From Centroberyx gerrardi (Eukaryota; Chordata; Actinopteri; Beryciformes; Berycidae), in NCBI RefSeq assembly GCF_048128805.1, contig NC_136004.1, forward strand, positions 24,991,333 through 25,055,332: a stretch of 64,000 bases of DNA. The letters are read 5' to 3'. The translations under genes and the position numbers were made by a program. Under the pieces are notes generated by a model that worked only from the letters and a program-made list of their open reading frames with translations, was not told the origin of the DNA and did no database searches. Below, piece by piece: positions 43,701 to 55,626 of the stretch; within the stretch, counting starts at the first letter, position 1; the number at the start of each line of letters is the position of its first letter.

Positions 43701-46700
43701 ATTGTCAAATAGTGTAAATGGGAATTTGTTTTCTTTGCACATTCCCCTGGGGAAAAAAATAGATTTACATATGTGTGTCACCACAAAGATCAGAGCATAG
43801 GGTCAGTGGAGCTGTGTCACTAACTGTTATTACCACAAGATAGCGCTCAAGCCTTTCTTTTTTCGTCTGCTAAACCACATGCAAAGAGGTGAAGGAAAAA
43901 TTCAGTATATATCAGGTAATGAGTCATCATTAGTTGGACACTCCTCCTGACTAATGATGTTTATTCCCTCAGCTCCTTTCCCAGGTCCCAATGCAGTGAT
44001 CGTTACACCCACATCTCTGAAAGGAGATGTGGTCCAAAACACAGGAGTGGTCATCGCTTCTTCTCGTCTTGGAGCGGTATGTTTTCAGCTGAGGCAATGC
44101 TGGCTTCATTGTTTTCTATTTTTTTTTAAGTATATTGGTTATTGAGTCACCATGGTTCTTGAAAAAATGAAAATTGACAATATAAATTATAACTTTGCAA
44201 CTTTGAGATCCCACCAAACTCAAGGTACGGGCTCATTTTGCTCTGATGTGTACAATTAATGCGAAGTGCTACCAACCATCTTTAGCTTTAAAATACATTT
44301 AAAATTCAACTACTAGTTGTCTCGAACCCAGTCAATTGTGTTAAGAGTTCATATTCGAATGCAGTGGTTCTCAACCAGTGGGTCACGACTCAAAAGTGGG
44401 CCACAGAGCCGTTCTAGTGGGTCGCAGATATTTTCCAGGGGAAAAAAAATCAGACTACATGAATTTCTGTTTGGTCACAGGATTTTGAAATGCGTCCAGT
44501 TGTAGCTTTTTAGCTATTTTTCCGGTTCTAGCTTCATGCACGACCAAAGTGCACTCGCATAACTTCAGAGCGTTGCAGCCGCCTTGCTCTATAAGCAGCT
44601 GGTCTTTAGCTAGCTGACAACACAATTCATGATATCCACAATGTCATCAGCTAGGTCTACAAGTTAACACAAGTATTAGCCCGAATATATTAAATATGTG
44701 TTTACTTGCATGGAAGACAGACAGGGTGAGAGACCTCTGTGTGTTGTATACAGTGAAGCACGAAACAAAGACGGCAGTTAGAAACTAAACAGTCAAGCCA
44801 CACACTCAACAAGTGTGTGGCATGACTTTTTTTAAATTTATTTATTTATTTTTTTAAAGAAACTTGCACAACCCGAAGACATCACAAAAAAAACATACCA
44901 ACTGCATGTACAATACAAGAACAGGCCCTTCATGCATCTTACTGTGTTGCACAATGTATTGTAAAATGAAAGAAAGCCCATACGCTGTCCAGTGACAGCG
45001 TGAGGAGGAGAACCCATGACATGTCAGATTTCATGAAACGACAGACTATGCATCTTATCAAGGCAAATGACTATTACATACTGCAACTTGCATGCGGAGG
45101 TTTGCTGGCTTCTGAGGGGTAAAGTGCTGTCATGCTTCCATGAACTGAACAGAAATTGCAGCTTTTCTCTCAGAAAACAACTCGCCTCTTGCTGATCTGT
45201 TTTACAGCGATATATGGCTGACACAGGCAGCTTATATTGTGGAATGTTTTTGAGCAGCTAAACATCTTGAATGTGTCTATGCAAGGAAGGGGACAATCCA
45301 TTTGAACAGGCAGATAAAATTGATGCATTCAAGAGAAAATTATTCGTTATTGTGGGAAAGTTGCGTTATGGAAGATTGCACGCTTCCCTGTGCTTGCTGC
45401 GAGGCACAACAGCTGGACACTGCACAGAAATACACTTAAGAAAATAATGAAGGCAAATCTTATGAAACTTCATCTACAACTACATCTTGGCAAGTTTTCA
45501 GACAAGACAACAAGTGGATCCGTTTGGAGTGGAGATTGAGAGCGGCACATTGACGAGCGACATGGAAAGCTCTCGTGTGACCGCTTATACTGCTGATATT
45601 CATATAGCTGCTCTGTTATTGTTCTGTGCTCCATTATTGTAAGTCCTGTGGTTGTAATGTTGTGTTAAATTGCTATAATGTGTCAATAATTACTATATTG
45701 TGTCAATAATTACTATTACTGACAGGCTAAATTGCACTGAATTCAGCAGAGATGTGTTTAGATCATTTTTTTACTGGATGTATTTTATTTGATTTCAGGG
45801 GTCTGCACCTCATTTCCTTTGCACTTCATGTTGCATGACATTTTCTTTGTACCACAATGGAAAAAAAAAAATTAGGCTAAATAAATAAATGAAAGATGAT
45901 GATTGATGTTTTGCTGTGTGTAATGGTGGTTTGGGTCACTGGTTGAGAACCACTTTTCAAAGAAATAGAAACAAAGAGTGAATCATTTCGACACCACAGT
46001 TAGTACTCTAACTGGTCTGATTCTGGATTTGGGCCTTCCCATATTTCTTATGTATTTACTTTCTACATTTTGTCTCTCAGCCTCCTGGATTTCATATCGT
46101 GTCTCAGACGCACAAGTCTCCCCAGCCGATTGTCCCCAAAGAAAAGACTTATTCTTCCAGCCGCAAGAACCAGAAACCCTCCTCTAGTGTTGGTGAGACA
46201 TTTTCCAAATAATTTTTTCCAGTTATTTGTCCACATGCACACACATGACATGATGCTGTCCATCTTGAAAATACAAAACACTAGGAGTTATAGAGAAACA
46301 CAAATGCATATCATTTATGGTGTGTTTTAAGACATACTACTACTTTCTGAGCTTGGAATTATAATCTTCTACCTGAGTTTATCGAGTTATCTACATATTC
46401 AGGATCGTTGAATGTTACTTTATGCTTGTGGTGTTGTATTTTTTTTAAAAGAACCTTAAAAAAAAAAAAAAAAAATTAAAACAACTGAAAGTACATAAGT
46501 TTTGCCTGCTTGTATGTCAAAGTTTTGATGCTCATTGAGCTGCACTCAGATAGAACCTCATAATTCCAAGCTCACGACTTGTTAAATATGTATTTTGTAT
46601 ATCATATCAGTGCACAATCGGCAAGGTTCAGGTCAAGGGTCACCGTGTGGGTCAGATCAAGTCCCGAGTCCCCAGTCGCCCCTCAGCAGCAGCAGTGGCG

Positions 46701-49700
46701 GCAGCAGTAACGCCCTGGCAAAGAATGAGCCAAACCAGGTGTGTGTGTGTGTGTGTGTTTGTGTTCACGTATTTAAGTGTATTTTAACGTAACACATTTG
46801 CATTTGTGATCTCTGCATCTTTGTGAACATTTTATTATTTTCTTGGTATACAGGGCTTTCACAGGCTTTGGAAATCCTTGAAAATTTTTGAATGAAACGA
46901 CAATTTAAAAGTTAATGAATATAGATGGAAAGCCTTGAAAGCACTTGAATTTGATCTGGAAAAAAAAAAAAGAAATGCATCCCTTGAATTTGATGCCTGG
47001 GCAAATGTGTAACCCTCTTTATAATATCGGTGCTATTGTTCCTTTTCTAAACACTCTAACATCTGACCCGGTCTCAATAAGCTTCTACATGTTGTCTGTT
47101 GTGTGACAGAGCCGGAGGGTGACCCACATATCTGCTGAGCAGAAGAGACGATTCAACATAAACATTGGCTTTAAAACACTCTGCAACCTGGTTCCCACCC
47201 TCAAGTCCCAGTCAAACGTAAGGCTTCATACTTGTCTTTCCTTTATATACTTTCTGTGGGAAAAGTAATGGGAAGCTGAAGTGAAATTGGTTGTTTTTTT
47301 TGTGGTTTGAATTGCTGTTTAAAGTATAAAAGGGTTGTGTCTGTAAAGGTATAGGGTTGTCCAAATTCAATAAAACAAGGAAACATTAAAAATTAAATAT
47401 CCAGCTTCATAAAACATCCATACAGATTCAGAAATTACTTTGGTGTGGCTGTAATCTTTACTTTTTTGGTTCATAGTTATCCTCCATGAGTTTAGAGTGC
47501 AAATAACATGTCAGTTTACTACCCCTGTGATTACTACACATATAATACTGGATATCTGCATTGCCTTCTCCAGTCCAACCATATTTATTAACTGTGCTCA
47601 TTCAGATCAGTAATGCAGCCACACTGCAGAAGACAGTCGAGCACATCGGGAAGCTCCAGCAGGAGAGGCAGCAGATGCTGGAGGAGGCCAAGAGACTGCG
47701 AGAGGAGATCGAGGAGCTCAACACCTCCATAAAGTGCGTTACTGCATCATATTTCTCTCCACTCTCTTCTGATGCACAGCCATGTATCATATCATGTCTC
47801 AACTCATGTCACATTTTATGCCACTGCTTAACCACAGCTTGTGTCAGGAGCAGCTCCCTGCCACAGGGGTGCCCATCACACGCCATCGCTTTGACCACAT
47901 GCGAGACAAGTTCGACGAATACGTGAAGAGCCGCACTCTTCAAAACTGGAAGTTCTGGATTGTATCCTTTTTAATCCAAGCGCTCTTGTAAACAACTCTT
48001 TATATATTAATGATACAGATTATACTGCAAGATCACATTTGGCCCTGATTTGGGAAGCTCATGTCTTTCGGGGTTCTTTAGAAGCTTTTCTTTAGATCAG
48101 ATTGCGAGATTAGATCCTCTTGCCGTGCGAAGCTTGCACCAGAATGTAAAAGTTACACAACTGAAACATTGTAAAGCTTAGAGTAAGCAGTCTGTATCAC
48201 TTTTGAAATGTTTGGTGTTTGGACACAAAAATGTTATACTATTAATGCACTTCAACTATTTTACCCGACAAACTGCATTTTAGAATGGAAAAGTACTTGG
48301 TTTGTTACTTGGTCCTGACCCAGGACATGGCCTGAAGCAAATCCAGCTATCAACAATGATTCAGTAGCCATGTATTTGTTATCATCAGCACTAATTATCT
48401 TTTACAGCCTTATATACACAGTAGATTCCTCAAGCAGTATCCAGTTACGTCAGGTCAGACCAGGGACTGTATTTTCAAAAACTTCCCATGGTAGAGGTGT
48501 TCATCATAGTCTATAATAGATTTTAGTCATTGCACATTTTTCAGTAAAGGCAAATCTCAAGGGAAAATAGAAAACAAAAGCAACAGCAGTTACAACAGTC
48601 AGGGGCTGCCTCAGGTGGTCAGGCAAGTTGCATTTGTCTCACCCCGCTGCGTAATCGACCCTTGACCGTCCGCTCCAGTTCAGCATCATTATCAAGCCTC
48701 TGTTTGAATCGTTCAATGGGATGGTGTCGACTACAAGCAAAGCAGAGCTGTGTCAGACCACGCTGCAGTGGCTCGACCGTCACTGCTCCCTTCCTGTGCT
48801 CAGACCGAGTAAGTAAAAACCTCTCCTTCTTAGACATGCACACACACACACACACACACAGACAACTTACCACGCCAGTTCACCTCTGCTATAGTTGTAA
48901 CTCTAATGAAATAGGCATCAATATATGGAACAAGTGCAACACAGCAGGGAAATTTTGCTACATGCATAAGTGTTAGATCACTACTGTACAGAAATCACTT
49001 ACGCCAGACTTTTCTCTTTACTTATCTATCACTAATCTACACCTTTTCTTTCCTTTCTCCTATTCTGGTGTAGTGGAACCATGACGAGAGGAAATTTAAA
49101 CACGCATCACAAATGCTTTCCTGAAAATAATACATCTCTGGAATCCCTCGAAGGAGGGAACAGTGTTGATCAGTCTTTCCGACTAGTGTTTTGTCCTCCC
49201 ACTTGTTCTTAATAATATGCCTTTGTTCCTGTGTCGGTCTGCCTCTAACAACTCTGCCATAGAAGGGATGTGACGATATATAATGTGACGTCAGAGATTT
49301 CTATCATGCACTCACTGATTAGCAGCCTACTGGAAGTTGAATCTGTGATGCTGCAGAAAATTGCAAACGGCATTAACAAGCTTATCACTCCAGCTTTTTC
49401 AGTCCAGGGTTGTGCAGTGCACACACAAGGATAAATTATAAGCCCTGTAGCTTCAAAATAATAGGTTTTTACAGATTTACTTTACTTTATTGCCACATCA
49501 ACTAGACAGTTGTTATTATTGCTTGTTCATGAGTCGGATCCGGATCCGCTCCAAAATTTAATGGGTTCTTCCTTGGCCCATGTTACACCCTTCCACGAAG
49601 TTTCATGAAAATCGGGCCAGTAGTTTTTCCGTAATCCTGCTAACAGACAGACAAACAAACAAACAAACGGCACCGAAAACATAACCTCCTTGGCAGAGGT

Positions 49701-50209
49701 AATAACACAAGATAACACAACAAAACAGACTCAACAAGCCAGCAAACAAACAATAACAAACATCAACAAAACAAGACACACTAAAGGGTAATGGATAATA
49801 AGTAAGAGAGCAAACATCAGATACAAATACAGTGATTTTAAAAAAGCAAAATGAAAATTACAATTCATGGACAAAATTTAAGTTAAAATCCAGTACAATG
49901 TAGTAGGCTGGAAAAAAGTGACTGGTGCATTGGAGAGAGACTAGATCTCAGCTGAAGTGCTTTAAGTCATTCAGAAAACAGTTGCATAGGTGCTTTTTCT
50001 GAACCTAGAGGTGCGGGTCTGTAGTGACCGAAGTCTTGTAAAATAGTCAGGTCACGGCTGACATACTGTGGTTAATTTGTTTTTCAGTGGTGCTCAGTAC
50101 CCTTCGCCAGCTAAGCACAAGCACATCCATTCTTAATGACCCGTCCCTGCTGCCTGAAGAAGCCATCCAGGCGGTCACAGACACCCACGAGCCTTGTGGA
50201 GACTTGTAG
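31707..50209 (+). CDS. mlxip: MLX-interacting protein (MondoA), bHLH-Zip glucose-sensing factor, 18 exons, about 878 aa
   Basis: Exons 31707-32023, 36066-36172, 36983-37068, 37338-37427, 37544-37585, 39219-39284, 40081-40321, 41762-41851, 42028-42122, 42988-43534, 43973-44076, 46081-46192, 46611-46738, 47110-47217, 47606-47733, 47838-47961, 48679-48808 and 50088-50209 join to 2,637 nt (878 codons plus stop; human about 919 aa). MondoA pairs with MLX, rests at the mitochondrial surface and cytoplasm, and on glucose-6-phosphate binding enters the nucleus to activate TXNIP and other targets through carbohydrate response elements. The Mondo conserved regions are in exons 1-5 (SGHFMVSSPHIEHPPKKGYD; LTKLFECMTLAYSGKLVSPK; WRDKIRLNNAIWRAWYMQY). 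Activation segment DPLFDMDVLMSEFSDTLFST is in exon 7. The bHLH-Zip is in exons 14-15 (RRVTHISAEQKRRFNINIGF) and the C-terminal dimerisation/cytoplasmic-retention domain in exons 16-17. Intron 1 is 4 kb. The exon 6 donor lies in a perfect hairpin. Confidence 0.96.
34490..35748. mobile_element. Non-autonomous hAT element, 1,259 bp, in mlxip intron 1
   Basis: The left end TAGGGCTGCAGCTATCGATT and right end AATCGTTTCAGCCCTA are inverted relatives. A perfect 8-bp target duplication CACTTAAC lies at 34482-34489 and 35749-35756. Subterminal regions are packed with TAATCGAG/ATCGAT motifs on both sides. No transposase frame was recognised. Confidence 0.9.
34917..34955 (+). repeat. Poly-G and GT simple repeat
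   Basis: A GTGTGTGTGG run is followed by about 11 G and then further GTATGTGTGTGTG. It lies inside the hAT element at 34490-35748. Confidence 0.8.
37716..38331. mobile_element. MITE with about 68-bp terminal inverted repeats, TTAA flanks, 616 bp
   Basis: The left arm 37716-37783 and right arm 38264-38331 are inverted copies with about two mismatches, starting AGGATAAGGCTGGTG. TTAA is present on both sides (37712-37715 and 38332-38335). This fits a piggyBac-like duplication, but a TA duplication (mariner-like) fits the same bases. There is no coding capacity. It sits in mlxip intron 5. Confidence 0.85.
38574..39138. mobile_element. Inverted-repeat element of unknown type, about 565 bp
   Basis: The left end AAGGCTGCTTCACACATAGC is matched by the inverted right end GCTGTGTGAACGCAGCCTT with a few differences. 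AAAGCGCT-type motifs recur inside, and a CATTTCTCAACT segment is duplicated around an A-run near 38960-39000. No clear target duplication was found. It lies in mlxip intron 5 directly right of the TTAA element. Confidence 0.55.
39262..39330 (+). repeat. 26-bp perfect inverted repeat across the mlxip exon 6 splice donor
   Basis: Bases 39262-39287 are perfectly complementary to 39305-39330, with a 17-base loop. The left arm is the last 23 bases of exon 6 plus the first three intron bases (GTA). In the pre-mRNA the 5' splice site would be inside a long stem. The loop itself contains a small ACACT/AGTGT pair. Confidence 0.95.
40460..41588. mobile_element. Non-autonomous hAT element, 1,129 bp, in mlxip intron 7
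   Basis: The ends are TAAGGGTGCTCCGATCG and the inverted TGATCAGAGCACCCTTA. A perfect 8-bp target duplication CCCCAAAT lies at 40452-40459 and 41589-41596. GATCGG motifs are concentrated near both ends. A long CT-rich microsatellite lies inside. No transposase frame was found. Confidence 0.92.
40636..40805 (+). repeat. Interrupted CT/GT microsatellite
   Basis: About 170 bases of CTCTCT broken by CG, with a GTGTGTGTGTGTGTGTGTCG block in the middle. It produces spurious open frames rich in Ser-Leu on the plus strand and Glu-Arg on the minus strand. Confidence 0.9.
44362..45955. mobile_element. Decayed hAT element with transposase remnants, 1,594 bp, in mlxip intron 11
   Basis: The ends CAGTGGTTCTCAACCAGTG and the inverted CACTGGTTGAGAACCACTT are inverted repeats. 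The flanks TTCGAATG (44354-44361) and TTCAAAGA (45956-45963) match at six of eight bases, a degraded target duplication. Around 45313-45400 a broken plus-strand frame reads KIDAFKRKLFVIVGKLRYG, resembling the middle part of ZBED5/SCAND3-type hAT transposases. Stops and frame changes show it is dead. Confidence 0.7.
46349..46573. mobile_element. Small inverted-repeat (MITE-like) element in mlxip intron 12
   Basis: GAGCTTGGAATTAT at 46349-46362 is inverted exactly at 46560-46573. The similarity continues inward with mismatches (TTCTACCTGAGT against TTCTATCTGAGT). The A-rich middle includes an 18-base A run. Target duplication is unclear. Confidence 0.5.
49510..49702 (+). repeat. Interspersed repeat ending in an ACAA tract, copy 2
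   Basis: Near-identical to 30885-31075 in the same orientation, with a longer ACAAACAAACAAAC tract. It lies in the last mlxip intron. The high similarity of the copies suggests recent amplification of this family. Confidence 0.7.
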
Positions 50210-52720
50210 CCTTGCTCTCAGGGGAGGTGAGGTGTCCTGGACGCCGCCGCCGCCGCATCAGGTCGTGATGAATCTTGTAAAAGCAATCGTCAAAGATGAT
50301 GTATCACTGGTTTACCTTACAGCCATTCAACAAAGTTACTCTGTACGTCTTCCACGCATCCATTACTTCCCTCAAAAATGCAAGCTATGTATGGCTCTCT
50401 TTCACTTTATTCACCTCACAGCGATGTATTTGTACTACTGTGTAGAATGGTCATTACTTTGTCCTCTTGTACATTGATTCTTAAGAGTCATACACACAGA
50501 GAACCCTGCCTTCAACATTGCTTTTATCATGATTTCTAAAAAAAAAAAAAAAAGCAGCTTTTATCACACAATATATTTTAATGACAACGGCACTACCTAT
50601 TGCTTTAACTTGCTTTAAATACTTTATTGGAAGGTGGTACTTGTGGTTTGCTTTTAGAACAAAAATATGTTTAAATGGGAGTGTTTTTTTGTTTTTTTTT
50701 ATGCAAAGATACAACGTGAGCATTGTGTTTAAAAGGGAAATATTAAGTGCTTGTTCATTTTATGTTCTCAAGATGTATACAGTCTGTAGGGACGGAGCTC
50801 GTTTTCACAAGAAGAGATGAATGTAGGATTCGTTAAGATTAGCTAGCAATATGGTTTGTGTTCTTTGGAGGCTCTGAAACCGTAAACTTCACCCTAGAAT
50901 CAAAGCGATCACTTGAGAACGTGGTAAAGTTGATCGCTCATGGGCTTGTCTATACCTAATCAATGCCAGGAAGACGTGCCCTGTCTGCCTTCTATGAACC
51001 ATACTTTGTTTCCCTCATTTACTCAGGTGAATGCAATATTTTGGCAGTTAATGGTAGTAGTATTTCCGGTGATTCTCTGTCCATTTTGAACATACTGTAT
51101 GTTCCTTCATATTGTGCTTGCTCTGCCCGTTTCTTTTGGGCTAAACTGTGCAAATTGTATGAGAAAGCAATCATCTTGGGTCACAGCATCATGGATATAT
51201 AACGCTTGGAGCCTTCACCAAGCCACATAACCGAAATATCAATATAGATGTATATACATGTACAGTGTTACAAGAGCTTAGCTGAATGCACAGTAGCCGT
51301 AGCTTCCTTTCTTGTTCCTTCTTGTTCACTCAGGGCTGCGCTGGTGAGCGTAATTATTCTTTTCCATTTAATGAACAAAACAAATCAAGTCGGGATCCTT
51401 TTTGAGGCAAGACGCATCGGCTGTAACAGTACAGGTTATATATCACACGGTTTGATTTTCCAATGTTTTCCATAATTACGTTACACTAATTTGTGATGTG
51501 TGCTAATGACAGACCGATACTAGCCTGAGAAGACTAGCTGTCTATTGGTCTGGAACTTTGTTTATATTGAAAGACACAGTACATTTGAAACAGGTCAAAA
51601 GCCATATCAAAGAGTAGTTTATTTACCTGTCCATTCAGCTCCTCGTTTTGTTTTATTTTTGTGTTATTTACTGCAAATATGACAAAGCACTGTTGAAGGC
51701 TTAAGAATTGGACACGGTTTAGCTTGTTTAGGGTTAGGCATAGGCATGGTCAAATAAAGTGTTGCGTCCAATTCTTGCTAACGCGTTTAGTTGTTTGTGG
51801 TTCAGCACTCCTCAGGCAGTCTTTAATGGAGCTGGTGCCTTGTGTTACTCTTTATTTATTTCTTTTCTGCAGAACAACTGAGTTTACTATGAGTTTCACT
51901 GTAGCAAAAAGTACCTTTTGATAGTGATGGTTTTGTTTTCATTTGATGAATTTGCAGGCTTTAGTGTGTAATCTTTCATTATTGATTGCAGGTACCTTTT
52001 CAAAGGAGTTTTACTTTTCTAGAAGATAATAATTTTATCACTGAAGATTTACCTGTCCATGTATTATTGTTACAATAAGACTAGGATGGAAAGTCAGCAA
52101 AATTCAGCCCTTGTAGCCTACATACAATGCTACTCAAATATTTTTGTGGCAAGTGTAAAGTTTGTGAAGTTTATCGTAAAGGTTTTACTACTACTTTAAG
52201 CAAATGAAAAATTCTAAATGCACGTATGAATGTCATGGTTGTATTTTCATCTTTTGTTTGCCATGCTCTAATGTGTGGTAAAAGGTTTTGTGTTCTGTCT
52301 TTTCAAATAAGCATCATGACATTTAACTTATAAAACAAAGTCCCTCCTTCAGCTACAGCTTGGCATTTGTGTGGTGATTTTACTCATCTCTTTTCCAGTG
52401 ATTTTAAAATGTTAGTCATGCGAAAACCCAAGTTGACTTTCCTCACAGGTAAATGTTTCACGTTTTCAAGAAGAGGTTTTTGTATGAGTATTGGATGATG
52501 TACAATATAGCATTGCAGGTTGGATCTGCCCATGTTGGGTCTCCCCAAATTTAGTATTGTACATATTTCCTTTGTGTTGAGAAGTAAAGATATTTTCTTA
52601 TGCTGTATCTGGGTGTTTTTGTTGTCTTCCAAAGTTTGCTCCTGTCTTCAGCCAGCAAGTTTTAAAATGCCTCTCATGAGTCTGAATCACAAAATAAAAG
52701 CAATGATTCTGATCAACTTT
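50210..52720 (+). other. Long 3' UTR of mlxip
   Basis: After the stop at 50207-50209 there is no further coding exon for about 2.5 kb. AATAAA occurs at 51753-51758 and at 52693-52698; the second is the likely distal signal because the next gene converges from 52952. MondoA transcripts in vertebrates are known for long 3' UTRs. The end point is an estimate. Confidence 0.5.
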
Positions 52721-52951
52721 TTGATATTGATATTTTTATTTCTTAAAAGTTCATTTTGAATAAATATTACTTGGTTATCAGACACTGATAACAGTTGCAT
52801 GACATCTGCAAAGCAACCTCCAGAATGAGTTTATATTAATATCCAGGTAACACAGTTACATTGAATTATGACTTGGCACTCCAAATGTGCAATAATTTAA
52901 AACACATGCCCTATAAAATTTATAAATACAGTATTCATGCCATACAGTAAA

Positions 52952-55588
52952 TCAAAGGTTATGTTTTCCCAGCCATTTTACAAAGAGCTGCAGCAGACAC
53001 TTGACATAACGAGGGTTGTCAACGTCATTATTAAAGCTGGGGGCGTTGCAGTCTGTACAGGTGATGTTATCGTGACCGGACATCAGCCCCCCCAGATCGA
53101 TGCTGTACTGGCCGATGACACTGATGTTTTCTGGCATTCCCTGGGTCTTGCTGGATACCTGGGTCATGTGGCAGCAGAAGGTGGCGAGGTGCTGGGCCGT
53201 GAGGAGCTGCTGCGGCTGCGGCTCCTGCAGCCCGGTCCGCTCCATCACGTTCATGTCCACGCAGGAGTTGGTCGGCACCACCGCAGGGTTACTCTGCCAG
53301 ACGGGACAGAAGACAAACAGCTGGTCATAATTAACACCCGGCACCAGTGCAAAGCTTTGTGCATTGATTGCTTTGTGCACACTACTGACATTTATCATCT
53401 AACATGGGGAAATCCCAAATGGAGGCCTGTAGGCTGTCTGCCCAGGCGGATGCACAATACAGCATCATGTAAATCCACATAAGCTGTTTTAATTGGCGGA
53501 TACCCTTACAAAAAAAGTCACGTGAAAACCCACATGTCAGTGCTTTTTGGACACATGTTGGGTTTTTCTTTGTGGTAGGTGAGGCTGTGTAGAATAGGTA
53601 GGCTGTTATGTCTTGTCTCTAAAATCTGCTTTTCCTGATGTTTGTCCCATATTCTGTTCTATGGCTGATTGTTCATCAGTTAGATCTAGGGTTAGGGTTA
53701 GGCTCATTCTCTGTAAAGTCCTTTGAGACATGCATGTGATTAAGGGCTATAAATAAACAAAGCTGAACTAGGGATTTTAATGATTAATCGACGATCGATT
53801 AATCACCGTTAATAATTTGATCGATCAAGCATATATTAATCGATAATGTACGTCATGGGCTATTTCTCATTTTTTTCGGAAATGATTTACCGCCACAAGG
53901 GCGCAATTTAACTTTCGCCGCCTATACAGAGGAAGAAGAAAGCCAAGCAAGCGGGCGGAAGCATTACACCCGAAAAGACAACAGTGTTCATTGTAAACAT
54001 CGTAATACAAAGTTGAAATACAGCACCTCTACAAGCACAATGAAAGAGAATGCATTCCCCCGGCTGGTGAAGTTGGCGCGACACTATTTGTGCCTCCCAG
54101 CGGATGGACTGACTGTCACCAGGCTGCGCACTGGACTCATCCCTATACATAAATCCCTAATACATAAACTGTGGCAGCGCCACAATATCGGCACGGCCGG
54201 CACAACATAATCTAATTATCTAATGTGCGCATCACGTCATGTCTGTCATTTGGCGATGCAGTAGCTCTGTACTCAACCTGACAGTCCGTCTCCCGTTCTG
54301 AAAACGTTCGTAAAAAAATATAAAATTCCACAGTTTCTCCTAACTCGCATGTGTTGTAACGGTAAAGAGTAACTTGATACTTTTCAGTCGGACAATTCTA
54401 ACGCTGCTCAACACTCAGAAAGTTAACATGAGTGCAGTGCAGAGACTTCATTGCATATTCCACCAGCTGGGTTCCGTTGGACACAATGTAAAGACAATTT
54501 AAAATAACGAACCCTAAAGAAAGTACATTTTCAGCCTGTGGGAAATACTGACGTCCGTTGTCAGGGGTCCTGACTCTTTTGAATTATGCTTGGTTGAGTA
54601 ACTTGTTGAGTAGGCCTAAAGACAGGTGTAAAAACATGTATTTTGTATTTTCTATGTCATGACTGTAGAGGCTCATGCACACCTTCAGTTTCTTGTAGAC
54701 AGGTGCGGAGGAAATGTCCATAGGCAAGAGAAGAGATAATTCCCGCACACTGTCTTTTTACTTGCAAAAAACTTTATTACTGATACAACGTTTCGGTCCT
54801 TAGACCTTCATCAGGTAAAACTGAGGAACAAAGAACATTCCAGACAGATATAGCCAACACCTCCTCAGGTGAGGCCAATCAGGGACCATGAGCTGTCAGG
54901 CAATCAGTCCCACAGCATTTAGCCAATCAGAAGGCACAACCCACCATCAAAAATGACATTTCACAATCTATGATGGACGGCAACTACACTATTTTCTATG
55001 TCAAGAGCTGTTTTTTTACATAATGATTAATCGATTAATTAGTCATTAACATGACCGACGATCGATTAAGGAAATTTCTGAAAATTTGCATCCCTAACCT
55101 GAACTTTAAAAAAAAGTCACGTTGTATTCTGACATCACATATGTTTTTACTTCAGATGTGAAAATTTTAACGTGAACATTTTTTCAGGTTTTAGCCTGCC
55201 AGATATGACAATACTTGTTTCACATGTGAAACCCTAATTTCACATGCAGAGAGAGAGTTCACAGGTGAAAATGTCATTTTCACATATAGGAGAAAGGGAA
55301 ATTTCACATGTCCACATAGGCTATATGAAAACCTACATGTGTCCAAAAAGCATATGTGCTTTGAATTCACATGCGGGTTTTCACATGCGGCTAAGGTTAT
55401 ATTAATCAAAACATAGCTCACCAGATGGGTCAGAGTGTCCTCTGTCAGCTTCTGAATCTCCGAAATCATTATTTTCTCCCGGCCATATGTTGTGCGTGTG
55501 TTTGTAATAAACCCACTGGCTGGTTGGGCAGCAAGGAAGGCCAGGAGGATGAAGACTGCTGAATGAAAAAACACAGATTAGATTTGTT

Positions 55589-55626
<38 letters not shown>

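Noticed and set aside
53294-53398. Extension of the cytokine exon 3 upstream to an ATG at 53398
   Set aside because: The open frame continues, but a long pyrimidine tract followed by CAG at 53294-53296 gives an in-phase acceptor joining to a signal-peptide exon; the ATG-initiated form would lack a signal peptide.
54013-54210. 65-codon frame as a host gene
   Set aside because: It lies within a hAT element and contains a transposase dimerisation motif without the rest of the protein.
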